From assembly GCF_014205795.1 (NCBI RefSeq), contig NZ_JACHCN010000014.1, positions 62,001 to 126,000 on the forward strand: a stretch of DNA of 64,000 nucleotides, in the 5' to 3' direction. The translations under genes were made by a program, and so were the position numbers. Shown one piece after another: positions 18,801 through 28,306 of the stretch; within the stretch, counting starts at the first letter, position 1; every line of letters begins with the position of its first letter. The notes beneath the pieces were generated by a model that searched no databases, was not told where the DNA came from, and saw only the letters and a program-made list of their open reading frames with translations. Source of the stretch: Rhodanobacter sp. MP7CTX1 (lineage in GTDB: Bacteria > Pseudomonadota > Gammaproteobacteria > Xanthomonadales > Rhodanobacteraceae).

Positions 18801-18883
18801 CCGCGGTGCTGGAGGGCGGCGGCAGCCGCGAAAAGCTCAGCTTCGATCAGGGTGATCTGGATGCGCTGCTGGCGCCGGCTTGA
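15857..18883 (+). CDS. SNF2-family DEAD/DEAH-type helicase/ATPase
   Basis: A ~1008-residue protein. Residues 1 to ~530 are an uncharacterised N-terminal region. The C-terminal half is a SNF2 ATPase: DDMGLGKT (residues 569-576), a DEAQ box (667-670), [24 protein letters not shown], and a helicase C block with [38 protein letters not shown]. Such bacterial HepA/SNF2 proteins remodel protein-nucleic acid complexes; the target here is unknown. No SWIM zinc finger is visible at the N-terminus. The frame also allows TTG 15836 and ATG 15863 as starts. The final 42 bases are copied again at 19270-19311 within a repeat array. Confidence 0.87.
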   Translation: [1008 protein letters not shown]

Positions 18884-19578
18884 GGAAGTTCAACACACGC
18901 GCAGAACCTAAACCGTTCGCCCCGAGCGTAGCCGCGTAGCGGCGAAGTCGAAGGGTGCTGCCGAGAGGCTTCGACTCCGCGCCTGCGGCGCTACGCTCAG
19001 CCCGAACGGTGTGTGGCATATCGAACGGTATGTGCAAAGTTCAGCCGTTCGCCCCGAGCGTAGCCGCGTAGCGGCGAAGTCGAAGGGTGCCACCTAGAGG
19101 CTTCGACTTCGCGCCTGCGGCGCTACGCTCAGCCCGAACGGTGTGTGGCATATCGAACGGTATGTGCAAAGTTCAGCCGTTCGCCCTGAGCGTAGCCGCG
19201 TAGCGGCGAAGTCGACTAGAGGCTTCGACCCCGCGCCTGCGGCGCTACGCTCAGCCCGAACGGTGTGTTTTCGATCAGGGCGATCTGGATGCGCTGCTGG
19301 CGCCGGCTTGAGGAGGTTCAACACCCGCGCAGAACCTAAACCGTTCGCCCTGAGCGTAGCCGCGTAGCGGCGAAGTCGAGGGGTGCTGCCGAGAGGCTTC
19401 GACTTCGCGCCTGCGGCCCTACGCTCAGCCCGAACGGTGTGTGGCATATCGAACGGTATGTGCAAAGTTCAGCCGTTCGCCCTGAGCGTAGCCGCGTAGC
19501 GGCGAAGTCGAAGGGTGCCACCTAGAGGCTTCGACTCCGCGCGTGCGGCGCTACGCTCAGCCCGAACGGTGCGTTGCA
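18884..19578. repeat. Array of five palindromic elements (family C) between the SNF2 gene and glk
   Basis: This 695-base gap holds five copies of an approximately 95-100 base element at about 18913-19012, 19045-19143, 19177-19265, 19341-19439 and 19474-19571. Each has a left arm starting ccgttcgcc and containing gagcgtagccgcgtagcggc, and an inverted right arm ending cgctcagcccgaacgg, so each can form a long hairpin. Copies 1-3 and 4-5 are spaced about 132 bases apart, joined by gtgtggcatatcgaacggta. Copy 3 has a shortened loop. Between copies 3 and 4 lies a second copy of the SNF2 gene end. No gene is present. Confidence 0.92.
19270..19346 (+). repeat. Duplicated 3' end of the SNF2 gene within the array
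   Basis: Bases 19270-19311 repeat the last 42 bases of the SNF2 coding sequence (18842-18883), including the TGA, with one synonymous difference (GGT to GGC). The following ~35 bases downstream are repeated too with two differences. The offset is 428 bases. The fragment has no start of its own and is not a gene; it marks a duplication of the gene end together with the palindrome unit. Confidence 0.92.
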
Positions 19579-20595
19579 TCAATGCTCGTGACGGTGCAGC
19601 AACGATTCGCCCGATTCCACCAACGCCAGTGCCGCGGCGCCCATCAGGCCGGGCTCGGGGTTCATGATCGCCTGCGTCGGCACCTGTTCCATGGTGACGC
19701 GAAAACGGCCCTTGGCTTCGAAGCGCTCGCGGAAATTGCCGCGCTCCATCCATGGCAGCAGGATCGGTACCAGTCCGCCGGTGAGGTACACGCCATCCCA
19801 TGCGCCCAGGGTCAGGACCAGGTCACCAGCGACGCTGCCAAAGATGCCGACAAAGGTCTCCACGACCTGCACGCAAAGGGGATCGCTGTTGGCGTTGGCA
19901 CGCGTGCTGATGTCTTCAGGCTTCAGCGGTTCGGGAGTCTGCCCGGCGATTTCGCAGAGCACGCCGTACAGATCCACCAGGCCGTTGCCGCAGACCAGCC
20001 GTTCATTGGAAACCCGGCCGTAGCGCTGGTTGAGCCGCTTGAGAATTTCGATGTCTTCAGGCGTGTGCGCCGCGAAACCGGCGTGACCACCTTCAGTCTG
20101 CAACACACTGCACTTGCCCTGGCGCAACAGCAGACCGCCGACGCCGAGTCCGGTGCCCGGCCCAACGATCACGAACGTCTGTTCGTCCTGTGCACCCAGC
20201 TTCGGTAGCGGCAGCTTGCCCACGGGCACCAGATCACTCGGCTGCAGCAGCGTCACCGCCATGCTCTGCGCCGCAAAATCGTTGACCAGGCGCACTGACT
20301 GCAGACCCAGTTCGACCTGCAGCTTGTGTGCCGAAATAGCCCACGGGTTGTTGGTGATCTGTACGGTCTCGCCTTCGCTGATGCGTCCGGCGGCGGCTAT
20401 CAGCGCGTGCTGTGCCTGCAGTCCGCTGTCGGTGAAGTACTGGCGGATTGCGTCGGCCAGCGAAGCGAAATCATTCACCCGGTAACGGCGGACATTGTCC
20501 ATCTGCAGCGGCGTGCTCGCGGCCGGGTCAGAAATTGCAAAGCGCACATTGGTTCCACCGAGATCGGCGAGCAGGGTCGGGGCGGAAACGCGCAT
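19579..20595 (-). CDS. glk: Glucokinase
   Basis: A 338-residue cytoplasmic enzyme phosphorylating glucose with ATP. The phosphate-binding motif LLADLGGTNVRFAI is near the N-terminus. NNPWAISA, LVNDFAAQSMAV (catalytic Asp), GPGTGLGVGGLL and TEGGHAGFAAHTPEDIEIL follow, the pattern of proteobacterial Glk (not ROK) enzymes. GAWDGVYLTGGLVP closes the second domain. The open frame runs upstream to 20652, but the ATG at 20595 has a CTGGAG site 5 to 7 bases upstream and starts just before the fold, so I use it. The 3' end abuts the palindrome array. Confidence 0.95.
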   Translation of the reverse strand: MRVSAPTLLADLGGTNVRFAISDPAASTPLQMDNVRRYRVNDFASLADAIRQYFTDSGLQAQHALIAAAGRISEGETVQITNNPWAISAHKLQVELGLQSVRLVNDFAAQSMAVTLLQPSDLVPVGKLPLPKLGAQDEQTFVIVGPGTGLGVGGLLLRQGKCSVLQTEGGHAGFAAHTPEDIEILKRLNQRYGRVSNERLVCGNGLVDLYGVLCEIAGQTPEPLKPEDISTRANANSDPLCVQVVETFVGIFGSVAGDLVLTLGAWDGVYLTGGLVPILLPWMERGNFRERFEAKGRFRVTMEQVPTQAIMNPEPGLMGAAALALVESGESLLHRHEH

Positions 20596-20708
20596 CGGAA
20601 CTCCAGCGGGTGAAGCGAGGGGAACGCCAAGCTTGCCGTGAATGCCATCCATCGTCCATCACTCGTGGCGATTCCGGTGCGCCGGCGTGTCGTGTCCGGT
20701 GATGCGTG

Positions 20709-22364
20709 TCAGGTTGGCGACTTCCCCTTGGGGTGCTTGCCGCTGGAGGCAGGTGGACTATGGCTGCCACCTTTGTGCTTATGCCCCGGGGCTGGACTGG
20801 GTGCAGGCGTGGGTGCTGGCGCAGGCGTGGGTGCCGGACTCGACGATGTGGCCTGCAAGGCGCTGAGCAGGGCCTGACCGTTCGGACTGCCCAGCCCGGT
20901 GCAGGCGTCCCAGCCCTTCGCGGCTTTGTAGCTGCCGTTGTTGCCCTGGGTGATGTCATGGAATGCCGTGCTGGCGACGCCGTACAAGGCGGCATTTGCT
21001 GCACCTAGCGACCGGCCGAGTTTCTGGTTGAGGCGCGCCACCAGCGCTGCCCATAGCGGGGCGACCGCGCTGGTACCGCCGACGGTCTCATTCTGGCCGT
21101 CGACACGCACGTCGTAGCCGGTGACCGGGTCGGCATCGCCGGCTACGTCGGGTACGCCGCGTCCGACGAAACCATTCGACGCCGCAGGCACCTTCGATGC
21201 TGACTGCCAGCTGGGTAGTGCGAACACGGTGCTGACGCCTCCCCCGGTGGCGCCCTCGTCGGCGGTGGTTTCGTTCCACACCACTTCGCTGCTGATCGTG
21301 CTGCCACTGGCCAGCAGCTTGGTGCCGCCACAGGCCAGCACGGAGGGACTGGAGGCAGGGAAGTCCACATGCGGCGTGCTGCCCTTGATGCCGTCGCTGG
21401 AGCCGTCGTCGCCGGCCGCCACGGTCACCGTCACGTCCAGCGTGGCGGCATCCTGCAGCGCAGTCTCCATCGCATTGCGCGAAGCCGTACTCCAGCTGCT
21501 TTCCGGACCACCCCAGCTGATCGACATCACCGTGCACGGCAGGCTGTTGTTATGCGCAGCCTGCGAGATCGCGTTGTAGAAACCCTGGTCGGTGTTTCCC
21601 GCGAAGTAGACAACCAGCTTCGCCGCCGGCGCCAGCGCACCGGCGACCTCGATGTCCAGCATCACTTCTGCGTCGGCAGAACCGCCGGGCTGGTTGCTTC
21701 CGCTATCGACGGAAACGGCGGTGACCGAAGGCGTCGCCAGGCCGAGTCCGCTGAAGTAGGTGTCCAGATCGGCCTGCGTGTAGCCACCGCCGAGTTCGAT
21801 GATCGCGATGGTTTGGCCGGTGCCGTCGGTGCCCGCGGGGAAGTTGTACAGCTGGCCGACCTGCAGCGGTGTGTAGGTCGTGGCCGGCTTCGCCTTTGCG
21901 ATACGGAAATGCGGTTTGGCGACCGGTCGCCGATCCAGCCCCAGCACCGCGATCACGGCCGGGTCGGGCAGCACGGGCGCCTGCGCGGGGCCAACATAGG
22001 GGGTGCCGCCGGGGGTCAGCTCGTAGTGGCCAAGTTGCACGCCAAACGCCTGCTGCAGGGCTTGCGCGGTGCCACTCAGATGCAGCGTGCGCCGACCCGG
22101 TTCGCAGGCCAGCTCCTGCAGACCATGCTGGCGACCGAACGCGCGAACTCGTTCCATATCCGCCGGATCGGCACCGTAGCGCGCTTCGAAGTCGGCATGC
22201 CGGGCGCTCCGCGATGGCGATGGTCCGAGAGCTGCCAGCGGATTCTTGCGACGCAGAACCAGGGTCACGTTGAGCGTTTCGTTCGGATCGTGCGGGCCCA
22301 GATAGTGGGCACCGACCGGCAAATGCCAGTCGGCGGCCGAGGTGGCCGGCTTGCTGGTGCTCAT
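20709..22364 (-). CDS. Sedolisin/kumamolisin-type serine-carboxyl protease (S53)
   Basis: A 551-residue protein with an S53 layout. Residues ~1-150 are a Pro-kumamolisin activation domain (LNVTLVLRRKNP to LGLDRRPVAKPHF). The catalytic domain follows, with E233 and D237 in AEVMLDIE, the oxyanion-hole Asp in AAGDDG (D319) and the nucleophile S432 in GGTSAVAP. The C-terminal Ca-site region is HDITQGNNGSY to GWDACTGLGSPNG. A Pro/Ala then Lys/His-rich tail ends the protein (residues ~507-551). These enzymes work at acid pH. No classical signal peptide is visible. GGAGG lies 7 bases before the ATG, which decides this start over the upstream one. Confidence 0.9.
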   Translation of the reverse strand: MSTSKPATSAADWHLPVGAHYLGPHDPNETLNVTLVLRRKNPLAALGPSPSRSARHADFEARYGADPADMERVRAFGRQHGLQELACEPGRRTLHLSGTAQALQQAFGVQLGHYELTPGGTPYVGPAQAPVLPDPAVIAVLGLDRRPVAKPHFRIAKAKPATTYTPLQVGQLYNFPAGTDGTGQTIAIIELGGGYTQADLDTYFSGLGLATPSVTAVSVDSGSNQPGGSADAEVMLDIEVAGALAPAAKLVVYFAGNTDQGFYNAISQAAHNNSLPCTVMSISWGGPESSWSTASRNAMETALQDAATLDVTVTVAAGDDGSSDGIKGSTPHVDFPASSPSVLACGGTKLLASGSTISSEVVWNETTADEGATGGGVSTVFALPSWQSASKVPAASNGFVGRGVPDVAGDADPVTGYDVRVDGQNETVGGTSAVAPLWAALVARLNQKLGRSLGAANAALYGVASTAFHDITQGNNGSYKAAKGWDACTGLGSPNGQALLSALQATSSSPAPTPAPAPTPAPSPAPGHKHKGGSHSPPASSGKHPKGKSPT

Positions 22365-22485
22365 GGGACTTCCTCCGGCGGGGTACGGCGGGTCGTGAGG
22401 CCCAGCGTGCACCCGAAAGCGTTACGGCAAAGTGTCCGGCTGGCTGGTAGGTGACCTACCCCGGGCGCAAAGCCCGTGGGAAACC

Positions 22486-23676
<1,191 letters not shown>

Positions 23677-23765
23677 GGGGCTTGGATTCAGGGGGGTTGG
23701 ATTCTGCTGTGCTCCCTCCCCTTCTTCGGGGCAAGCAGGGGGAGGAGCGAACATCGCGCACCCTA

Positions 23766-23840
23766 CGAAATGGCCCTATGGCGCCGGGTGACTTGATGTC
23801 AGTCTGATGTCGGGCTTCGCTACGCTCACCCCAACGTACG
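23766..23840. repeat. Decayed family A palindrome
   Basis: The right arm cgggcttcgctacgctcacc is clear, and the preceding text (aaatggccc to ggtgacttgatgtc) resembles the loop of the copy at 24281-24382, but the left arm is lost. It lies between hemB and the convergent tautomerase gene. Confidence 0.6.
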
Positions 23841-23861
23841 CGTTACGCGTCTCGTTGGACG

Positions 23862-24242
23862 TTACGCGTACTGCGCGATGCCGTTGCCGAATGACCAGTT
23901 CTCTTTCGACACTTCGACCAGGTTGATGAGCACATCTTCGATGCGCAGGCCGGGGTCGGTGGAAAAGTTATCGGCGATGCCCTGATATAGCGCCTTCTTC
24001 TGTTCCACCGTGCGACCGCTGTTGCAGGTGATCTGAACGATCACCAGGTCGTCGCTACGGGCGATGCCCAGATAATTCGGATCGTATTCGAATTCGTCGG
24101 CGTCGTGCTGGCTGATCACGATGAAGCGATCGTTCTCAGGCACGTTGAAGGTCTCGCGCATGGCCTTGTAGACGCCATTGCGAAGTGCGGTGAGATGGGC
24201 GGGCGATTTGCCGCGACGGAGGGCGATACGGACGAGTGGCAT
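23862..24242 (-). CDS. Tautomerase family protein (4-oxalocrotonate tautomerase superfamily)
   Basis: A 126-residue protein. MPLVRIALRRGKS places the catalytic N-terminal proline directly after the initiator Met. The RNGVYKAMRETFNVPENDRFIVISQHDADEF stretch fits the larger tautomerase subfamily (Tautomerase_2 type). A GGAG-type site (caggagaatcgcc) precedes the ATG. The open frame extends upstream into a family A palindrome, which is why the longer version looks odd at its start. Substrate unknown. Confidence 0.85.
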   Translation of the reverse strand: MPLVRIALRRGKSPAHLTALRNGVYKAMRETFNVPENDRFIVISQHDADEFEYDPNYLGIARSDDLVIVQITCNSGRTVEQKKALYQGIADNFSTDPGLRIEDVLINLVEVSKENWSFGNGIAQYA

Positions 24243-24280
24243 GGCGATTCTCCTGGGCAGGATTAGCGTTGCGGCGTCGT

Positions 24281-24382
24281 GGGTTGGGGTGAGCAAAGCG
24301 AACCCCAACGGAATGGCCTCGCAATACTGGGTGGCCTGATGTCTACCTCATGTTGGGGTTCGCTGCGCTCACCCCAACCTAC
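24281..24382. repeat. Interspersed palindrome, family A copy 2
   Basis: Left arm 24281-24309 (gggttggggtgagcaaagcg) and right arm 24352-24382 are inverted with few mismatches around a 42-base loop. It fills most of the gap between the tautomerase gene and the end of gshA. Confidence 0.88.
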
Positions 24383-24386
24383 GCAC

Positions 24387-25754
24387 TCAATACGCGAATT
24401 CGCGGAACACCGGGTCGACGCTGCCGTTCCAGGCGCCGTGGAACAATTCCAGCTTGCGTTCGGCGGGGGTCTGGTTGGCTTGCACGATCTCGATCATCGG
24501 TTCGAGGAAGATGCTTTCATCGGCGCCGTTCTTGTTGAGACGGGCGCGGCGTTTGAGGCCGTGGCCGGCGATCTTCAGGGCTTCCTCGGCAAGGTTGCGC
24601 ACCGTGCCGTTACGGAACGGCAGCTTGAGCGCATGCTTAGGCACGCCGTCTCGCAAGGCATGGCGCTCGACGCGGCTGAAGTCCTTGACCAGGTCCCACG
24701 CGGCATCCAGCGCCTCGTCGTCGTAGAGCAAGCCGACCCAGAACGCGGGCAGCGCGCATAGCCGGTTCCACGGGCCGCCGTCGGCACCGCGCATCTCCAG
24801 ATATTGCTTCAGCCGCACCTCGGGGAACGCCGTGGTGAGGTGGTCGGCAAAGTCCTTCATGTTCGCCTTGGTGCCCGGCAGCATCGGCAGTCCGCCGGTC
24901 ATGAACTTCTTGAAGTCCTGTCCGGCCAGGTCGATGTACTTGCCGTCCTGGAAGCTGAAGTACATCGGCACGTCCAGGATGTAGTCGACGTAGCGCTCGT
25001 AACCGAAGCTGTCTTCGAACACGAAGTCGAGCATACCGGTGCGGTCTTTGTCAGTATCGGTCCAGATGTGCGAGCGATAGGACAGATAGCCGTTTGGACG
25101 TCCTTCGGTAAACGGCGAGTCCGCAAACAGCGCGGTCGCGATCGGCTGCAGCGCGAGACTGGTGCGAAACTTCTTGATCATGTCCGCTTCGCTGGAAAAA
25201 TCCAGGTTCACCTGCACGGTGCAGGTGCGCGTCATCATGTCCAGGCCGAGCGAGCCGACCTTGGGCATGTACTCACGCATGATCTTGTAGCGGCCCTTCG
25301 GCATCCATGGCATTTCGTCGCGGCGCCATTTCGGCTGGAAACCCATGCCGAGGAAACCCAGTCCCATGTCATCCGCGATCGAGCGCACTTCCTCCAGATG
25401 CGAGTTCACCTCGCAACAGGTCTGGTGGATCGTTTCCAGCGGCGCACCGGACAGCTCCAGCTGGCCGGCGGGCTCCAGCGTGATCGAGGCTTTGTCGCGC
25501 GACAACGCGACCGGGTTCTCGCCTTCGCGGGCCACATCCCAGCCGTAGCGGGTGGCCAGTGTTTCCAGCAGCAGCTTGATGCCGCGGTCGCCCTCGAACG
25601 TGGGCGGTCGCAGTGTGTCGGTGAGGAAGCCGAACTTCTCGTGCTCGGTACCGATGCGCCATGCCTCGGGCGGCTTCTCGCCAGCGGCGAGGTAGTCGGT
25701 GAGTTGTTGGCGGTCCCGGATCGGGGTGCTCTTGACGGCACTGGGTATGGACAC
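24387..25754 (-). CDS. gshA: Glutamate-cysteine ligase (plant/alphaproteobacterial type)
   Basis: A 455-residue enzyme catalysing the first step of glutathione synthesis. Blocks typical of this type are [43 protein letters not shown], the CTVQVNLDF strand, [15 protein letters not shown], and [24 protein letters not shown]. It is the type found in plants and many Proteobacteria rather than the E. coli GshA type. The ATG-started frame to 25871 adds 39 residues of no quality; the GTG at 25754 has a GAGG site 8 bases upstream, so I choose it. A TACAAT-like -10 (minus strand, 25828-25833) lies upstream. Confidence 0.93.
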   Translation of the reverse strand: MSIPSAVKSTPIRDRQQLTDYLAAGEKPPEAWRIGTEHEKFGFLTDTLRPPTFEGDRGIKLLLETLATRYGWDVAREGENPVALSRDKASITLEPAGQLELSGAPLETIHQTCCEVNSHLEEVRSIADDMGLGFLGMGFQPKWRRDEMPWMPKGRYKIMREYMPKVGSLGLDMMTRTCTVQVNLDFSSEADMIKKFRTSLALQPIATALFADSPFTEGRPNGYLSYRSHIWTDTDKDRTGMLDFVFEDSFGYERYVDYILDVPMYFSFQDGKYIDLAGQDFKKFMTGGLPMLPGTKANMKDFADHLTTAFPEVRLKQYLEMRGADGGPWNRLCALPAFWVGLLYDDEALDAAWDLVKDFSRVERHALRDGVPKHALKLPFRNGTVRNLAEEALKIAGHGLKRRARLNKNGADESIFLEPMIEIVQANQTPAERKLELFHGAWNGSVDPVFREFAY

Positions 25755-26091
25755 GGGCAAAGCCTCAAAGGATGTGCGGGGAACTATGGGGGTGTTACAT
25801 GACAACGAAAGGGGGGTGCGGCAAATAATTGTACGTGGCGGTACAGATGGTTCGCATATGTCGAAATGCATGGTGCGAATGAGTCAAAGACGCTAGGTCA
25901 CCATTGGCAGCTGTCGCGAATGACGTCTCAGTGCGGTCGTCGATCGATCCACCATTGTCTCAGGCAAGCAGGCGTATGAGTCGATGTGCACAACGGGATC
26001 AGATCGCAGTGTCTGAAAATCCATTCGCGGAGTCGTCGTTTGAGAGCGAGTGCTGGCGCCTCCACAGCGTGCGAGCCGAAACAGGTGGGTT
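25755..26091. other. Intergenic gap between gshA start and rho terminator
   Basis: About 340 bases with no credible gene. The gshA promoter should lie here; a candidate -10 TACAAT on the minus strand at 25828-25833 has no good -35 partner. I see no tRNA or repeat. Confidence 0.5.
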
Positions 26092-26150
26092 CTGCAAGCT
26101 TTAAACAGGAAGGCCGGCATTGAGCCGGCCTTCCTGTTTAAAGCTTGCAG
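26092..26150 (-). terminator. Perfect 26-bp palindrome terminating rho
   Basis: Arms 26092-26117 and 26125-26150 are exact inverted repeats (ctgcaagctttaaacaggaa, then ggccgg, and its complement) around the 7-base loop cattgag. It starts 5 bases after the rho stop codon. No long T-run flanks it, but the stem contains TTTAAA on both sides. Could be a terminator or an mRNA-stabilising hairpin. Confidence 0.85.
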
Positions 26151-26155
26151 CAGAA

Positions 26156-28126
26156 TCAGCGCTTCATCGAATTGAAGAACTCGTCGTTGGACTTGGTGTT
26201 CTTCATCTTGTCGAGCATGAATTCCATCGCGCTCAGCTCGTCCATCGGATGCAGCAGTTTGCGCAGGATCCAGATCTTGGAAAGCATGTCCGGTTCAATC
26301 AGCAGATCCTCGCGGCGGGTGCCGGAGCGGTTGATGTCGATGGCCGGGTAGACGCGCTTCTCGGAGATGCGGCGGGACAGGTGCACTTCCATGTTGCCGG
26401 TGCCCTTGAACTCCTCGTAGATCACCTCGTCCATCTTGCTGCCGGTTTCGGTCAGCGCGGTGGCGATGATGGTCAGGCTGCCGCCTTCCTCGACGTTACG
26501 GGCGGCGCCGAAGAAACGCTTCGGACGCTGCAGCGCGTTCGCGTCCACACCGCCGGTCAGCACCTTGCCGGAGCTCGGTACCACGGTGTTGTAGGCGCGG
26601 GCGAGGCGGGTGATCGAGTCGAGCAGGATCACCACGTCCTTCTTGTGCTCGACCAGGCGCTTGGCGCGCTCGATCACCATTTCGGCGACCTGCACGTGGC
26701 GCACGGCGGGCTCGTCGAAGGTGGAGCTGATCACTTCGGCGCGCACGGTACGGGCGATTTCCGTCACTTCTTCCGGACGCTCGTCGATCAACAGCATGAT
26801 CAGGTGCGCATCGGGATGGTTGTAGGTGATCGCCTGGGCAATGTTCTGCAACATCATCGTCTTGCCGGACTTCGGCTGGGAGACGATCAGGCCGCGCTGG
26901 CCGCGACCGATCGGCGCGATCAGGTCGAGGATGCGGCCGGTGATGTCCTCGCTCGAACCGTTGCCGCGCTCCAGCTTGAACGACTTGCGCGGGAACAGCG
27001 GGGTGAGGTTCTCGAACAGCATCTTGTTCTTCGACGCTTCCGGCGGATCGCCGTTGATGTCGTCGACACGAAGCATCGCGAAGTAACGCTCGCCTTCCTT
27101 GGGATGGCGCACGCGACCGGTGATGTAGTCGCCGGTGCGCAGGTTGAAGCGGCGGATCTGGCTGGGCGACACATAGATGTCGTCGGGGCCGGCCAGGTAG
27201 GACTCGTCGGCCGAGCGCAGGAAGCCGAAGCCATCCTGCAGGATTTCCAGCACGCCTTCGGCCCAGATGCCGCCGCCGGAGCGGGCGTGCGCCTTGAGCA
27301 CGTTGAAGATCACGTCCTGCTTGCGGGCACGGGCGACGCCTTCGTGCACGCCCAGCGACTCGGCGAATTCCAGCAGCTGGATCGCGTTCTTGCGCTTGAG
27401 CTCGGTGAGGTTGATCAGGCGATCGTTGCTGCCCGGATCGGCATTGTCGTCATCCACCGGCAGCCCGTTCGGGTTCGGCCGTGGGTTGCCGCCGCCCTGC
27501 GGACGCTGCTGCGGGTTCGGGTTGGGGCCGCCACGCTCATTGCGCCGACGGCGGCCGCGGCCGTCACGTGCTTCGCGATTGGGGTTGTTCGGATTCTGAC
27601 CCTGATTCGGGTTTTGGCCCTGATTCGGGTTCTGACCCTGGTTCGGATTCTGGCCCTGACTCTGGCCTTGACCCTGGCCAGGTGCCTGGTTCGGGTTCTG
27701 AGCCTGGTTCTGGCTCTGATTCTGATTCGGGTTCTGGCCCTGATTCTGCCCTTGGCCCTGATTCTGGCCCTGGCCCGAATGCTGGGACTGACCCTGGTCC
27801 AGGTTTTGGCCCTGGGCGGAAGCGGGCTCGCGCGACTCATGCGGCGCGCGCTGCGGCGGTGCTTCGTTATAAGACGGCGGGACCGACGGCAGTGTGGTCT
27901 GAACCGGTACCGACGGAGCAGGGCGCTCGGCGGCAGGTGGTGCAGGCGCGCGCTGTGCGGGCACGGGTGGGAGAGCCGGCATGGCGGGCTTGTCGGCCGC
28001 TGCAGCTTTCTCGGCATTCGCCGCCGCAATCGCTGCTGCCGTCCGTCGTGGCGCGCGGGTGCGCGGCTCGGGCTTGGCTTCGGCGCTGTTGACGTCGTTC
28101 GGGGTTTTATTATCGTTATCGGACAC
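26156..28126 (-). CDS. rho: Transcription termination factor Rho with Q/N-rich N-terminal insertion
   Basis: A 656-residue hexameric RNA-dependent ATPase; ordinary Rho has ~420. Residues 1-236 are an added disordered region: Ala/Pro-rich to ~100, a tract that is 60% Gln/Asn (residues 104-183, built of NPNQGQ-like units), then [11 protein letters not shown] and a Pro/Asn/Gly stretch. The normal Rho fold begins at ~237 ([22 protein letters not shown]). The RNA-binding cold-shock domain ([13 protein letters not shown]), Walker A SQPKSGKT, Walker [15 protein letters not shown] and the Q/R loops ([15 protein letters not shown]) follow. The start codon is GTG with GAGGA 6 bases upstream. It lies 180 bases after trxA on the same strand. 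Confidence 0.97.
   Translation of the reverse strand: MSDNDNKTPNDVNSAEAKPEPRTRAPRRTAAAIAAANAEKAAAADKPAMPALPPVPAQRAPAPPAAERPAPSVPVQTTLPSVPPSYNEAPPQRAPHESREPASAQGQNLDQGQSQHSGQGQNQGQGQNQGQNPNQNQSQNQAQNPNQAPGQGQGQSQGQNPNQGQNPNQGQNPNQGQNPNNPNREARDGRGRRRRNERGGPNPNPQQRPQGGGNPRPNPNGLPVDDDNADPGSNDRLINLTELKRKNAIQLLEFAESLGVHEGVARARKQDVIFNVLKAHARSGGGIWAEGVLEILQDGFGFLRSADESYLAGPDDIYVSPSQIRRFNLRTGDYITGRVRHPKEGERYFAMLRVDDINGDPPEASKNKMLFENLTPLFPRKSFKLERGNGSSEDITGRILDLIAPIGRGQRGLIVSQPKSGKTMMLQNIAQAITYNHPDAHLIMLLIDERPEEVTEIARTVRAEVISSTFDEPAVRHVQVAEMVIERAKRLVEHKKDVVILLDSITRLARAYNTVVPSSGKVLTGGVDANALQRPKRFFGAARNVEEGGSLTIIATALTETGSKMDEVIYEEFKGTGNMEVHLSRRISEKRVYPAIDINRSGTRREDLLIEPDMLSKIWILRKLLHPMDELSAMEFMLDKMKNTKSNDEFFNSMKR
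27591..27662. repeat. 18-bp minisatellite within rho
   Basis: Four head-to-tail 18-base units (27591-27608, 27609-27626, 27627-27644, 27645-27662) with 1 to 4 differences each, of the type ggattctgaccctgattc. On the minus strand they encode the repeated NPNQGQ peptide. Related shorter units continue toward 27790. Confidence 0.88.
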
Positions 28127-28306
28127 GGGCTATCCTCGCGGGGCGCCGTTGAATTACAGGAGGGAGGGTGTGCGTCGCGCGGAAGGCGCTAAGGGGACAG
28201 GACTGTCCCGACGGACGCAGGCAATCTAGCACCCGCCGCGTGCAGCCGTAAAGCACGCGACGGGGGGCAGTTCAAATTACTGCAGAAATATCGTTCAGTA
28301 GCGGGT

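Noticed and set aside
18884..19578. CRISPR array
   Set aside because: Repeats are inverted palindromes ~100 bases long and spaced by near-identical joins, not short direct repeats with unique spacers, and no cas genes are near.
25755..26091. A small RNA or tRNA in the gshA-rho gap
   Set aside because: No cloverleaf, T-loop sequence or clear promoter-terminator pair could be found by eye.
26120..28192. 690-codon open frame on the plus strand opposite rho
   Set aside because: It is the antisense shadow of rho; its [15 protein letters not shown] text is the complement of the Q/N minisatellite.
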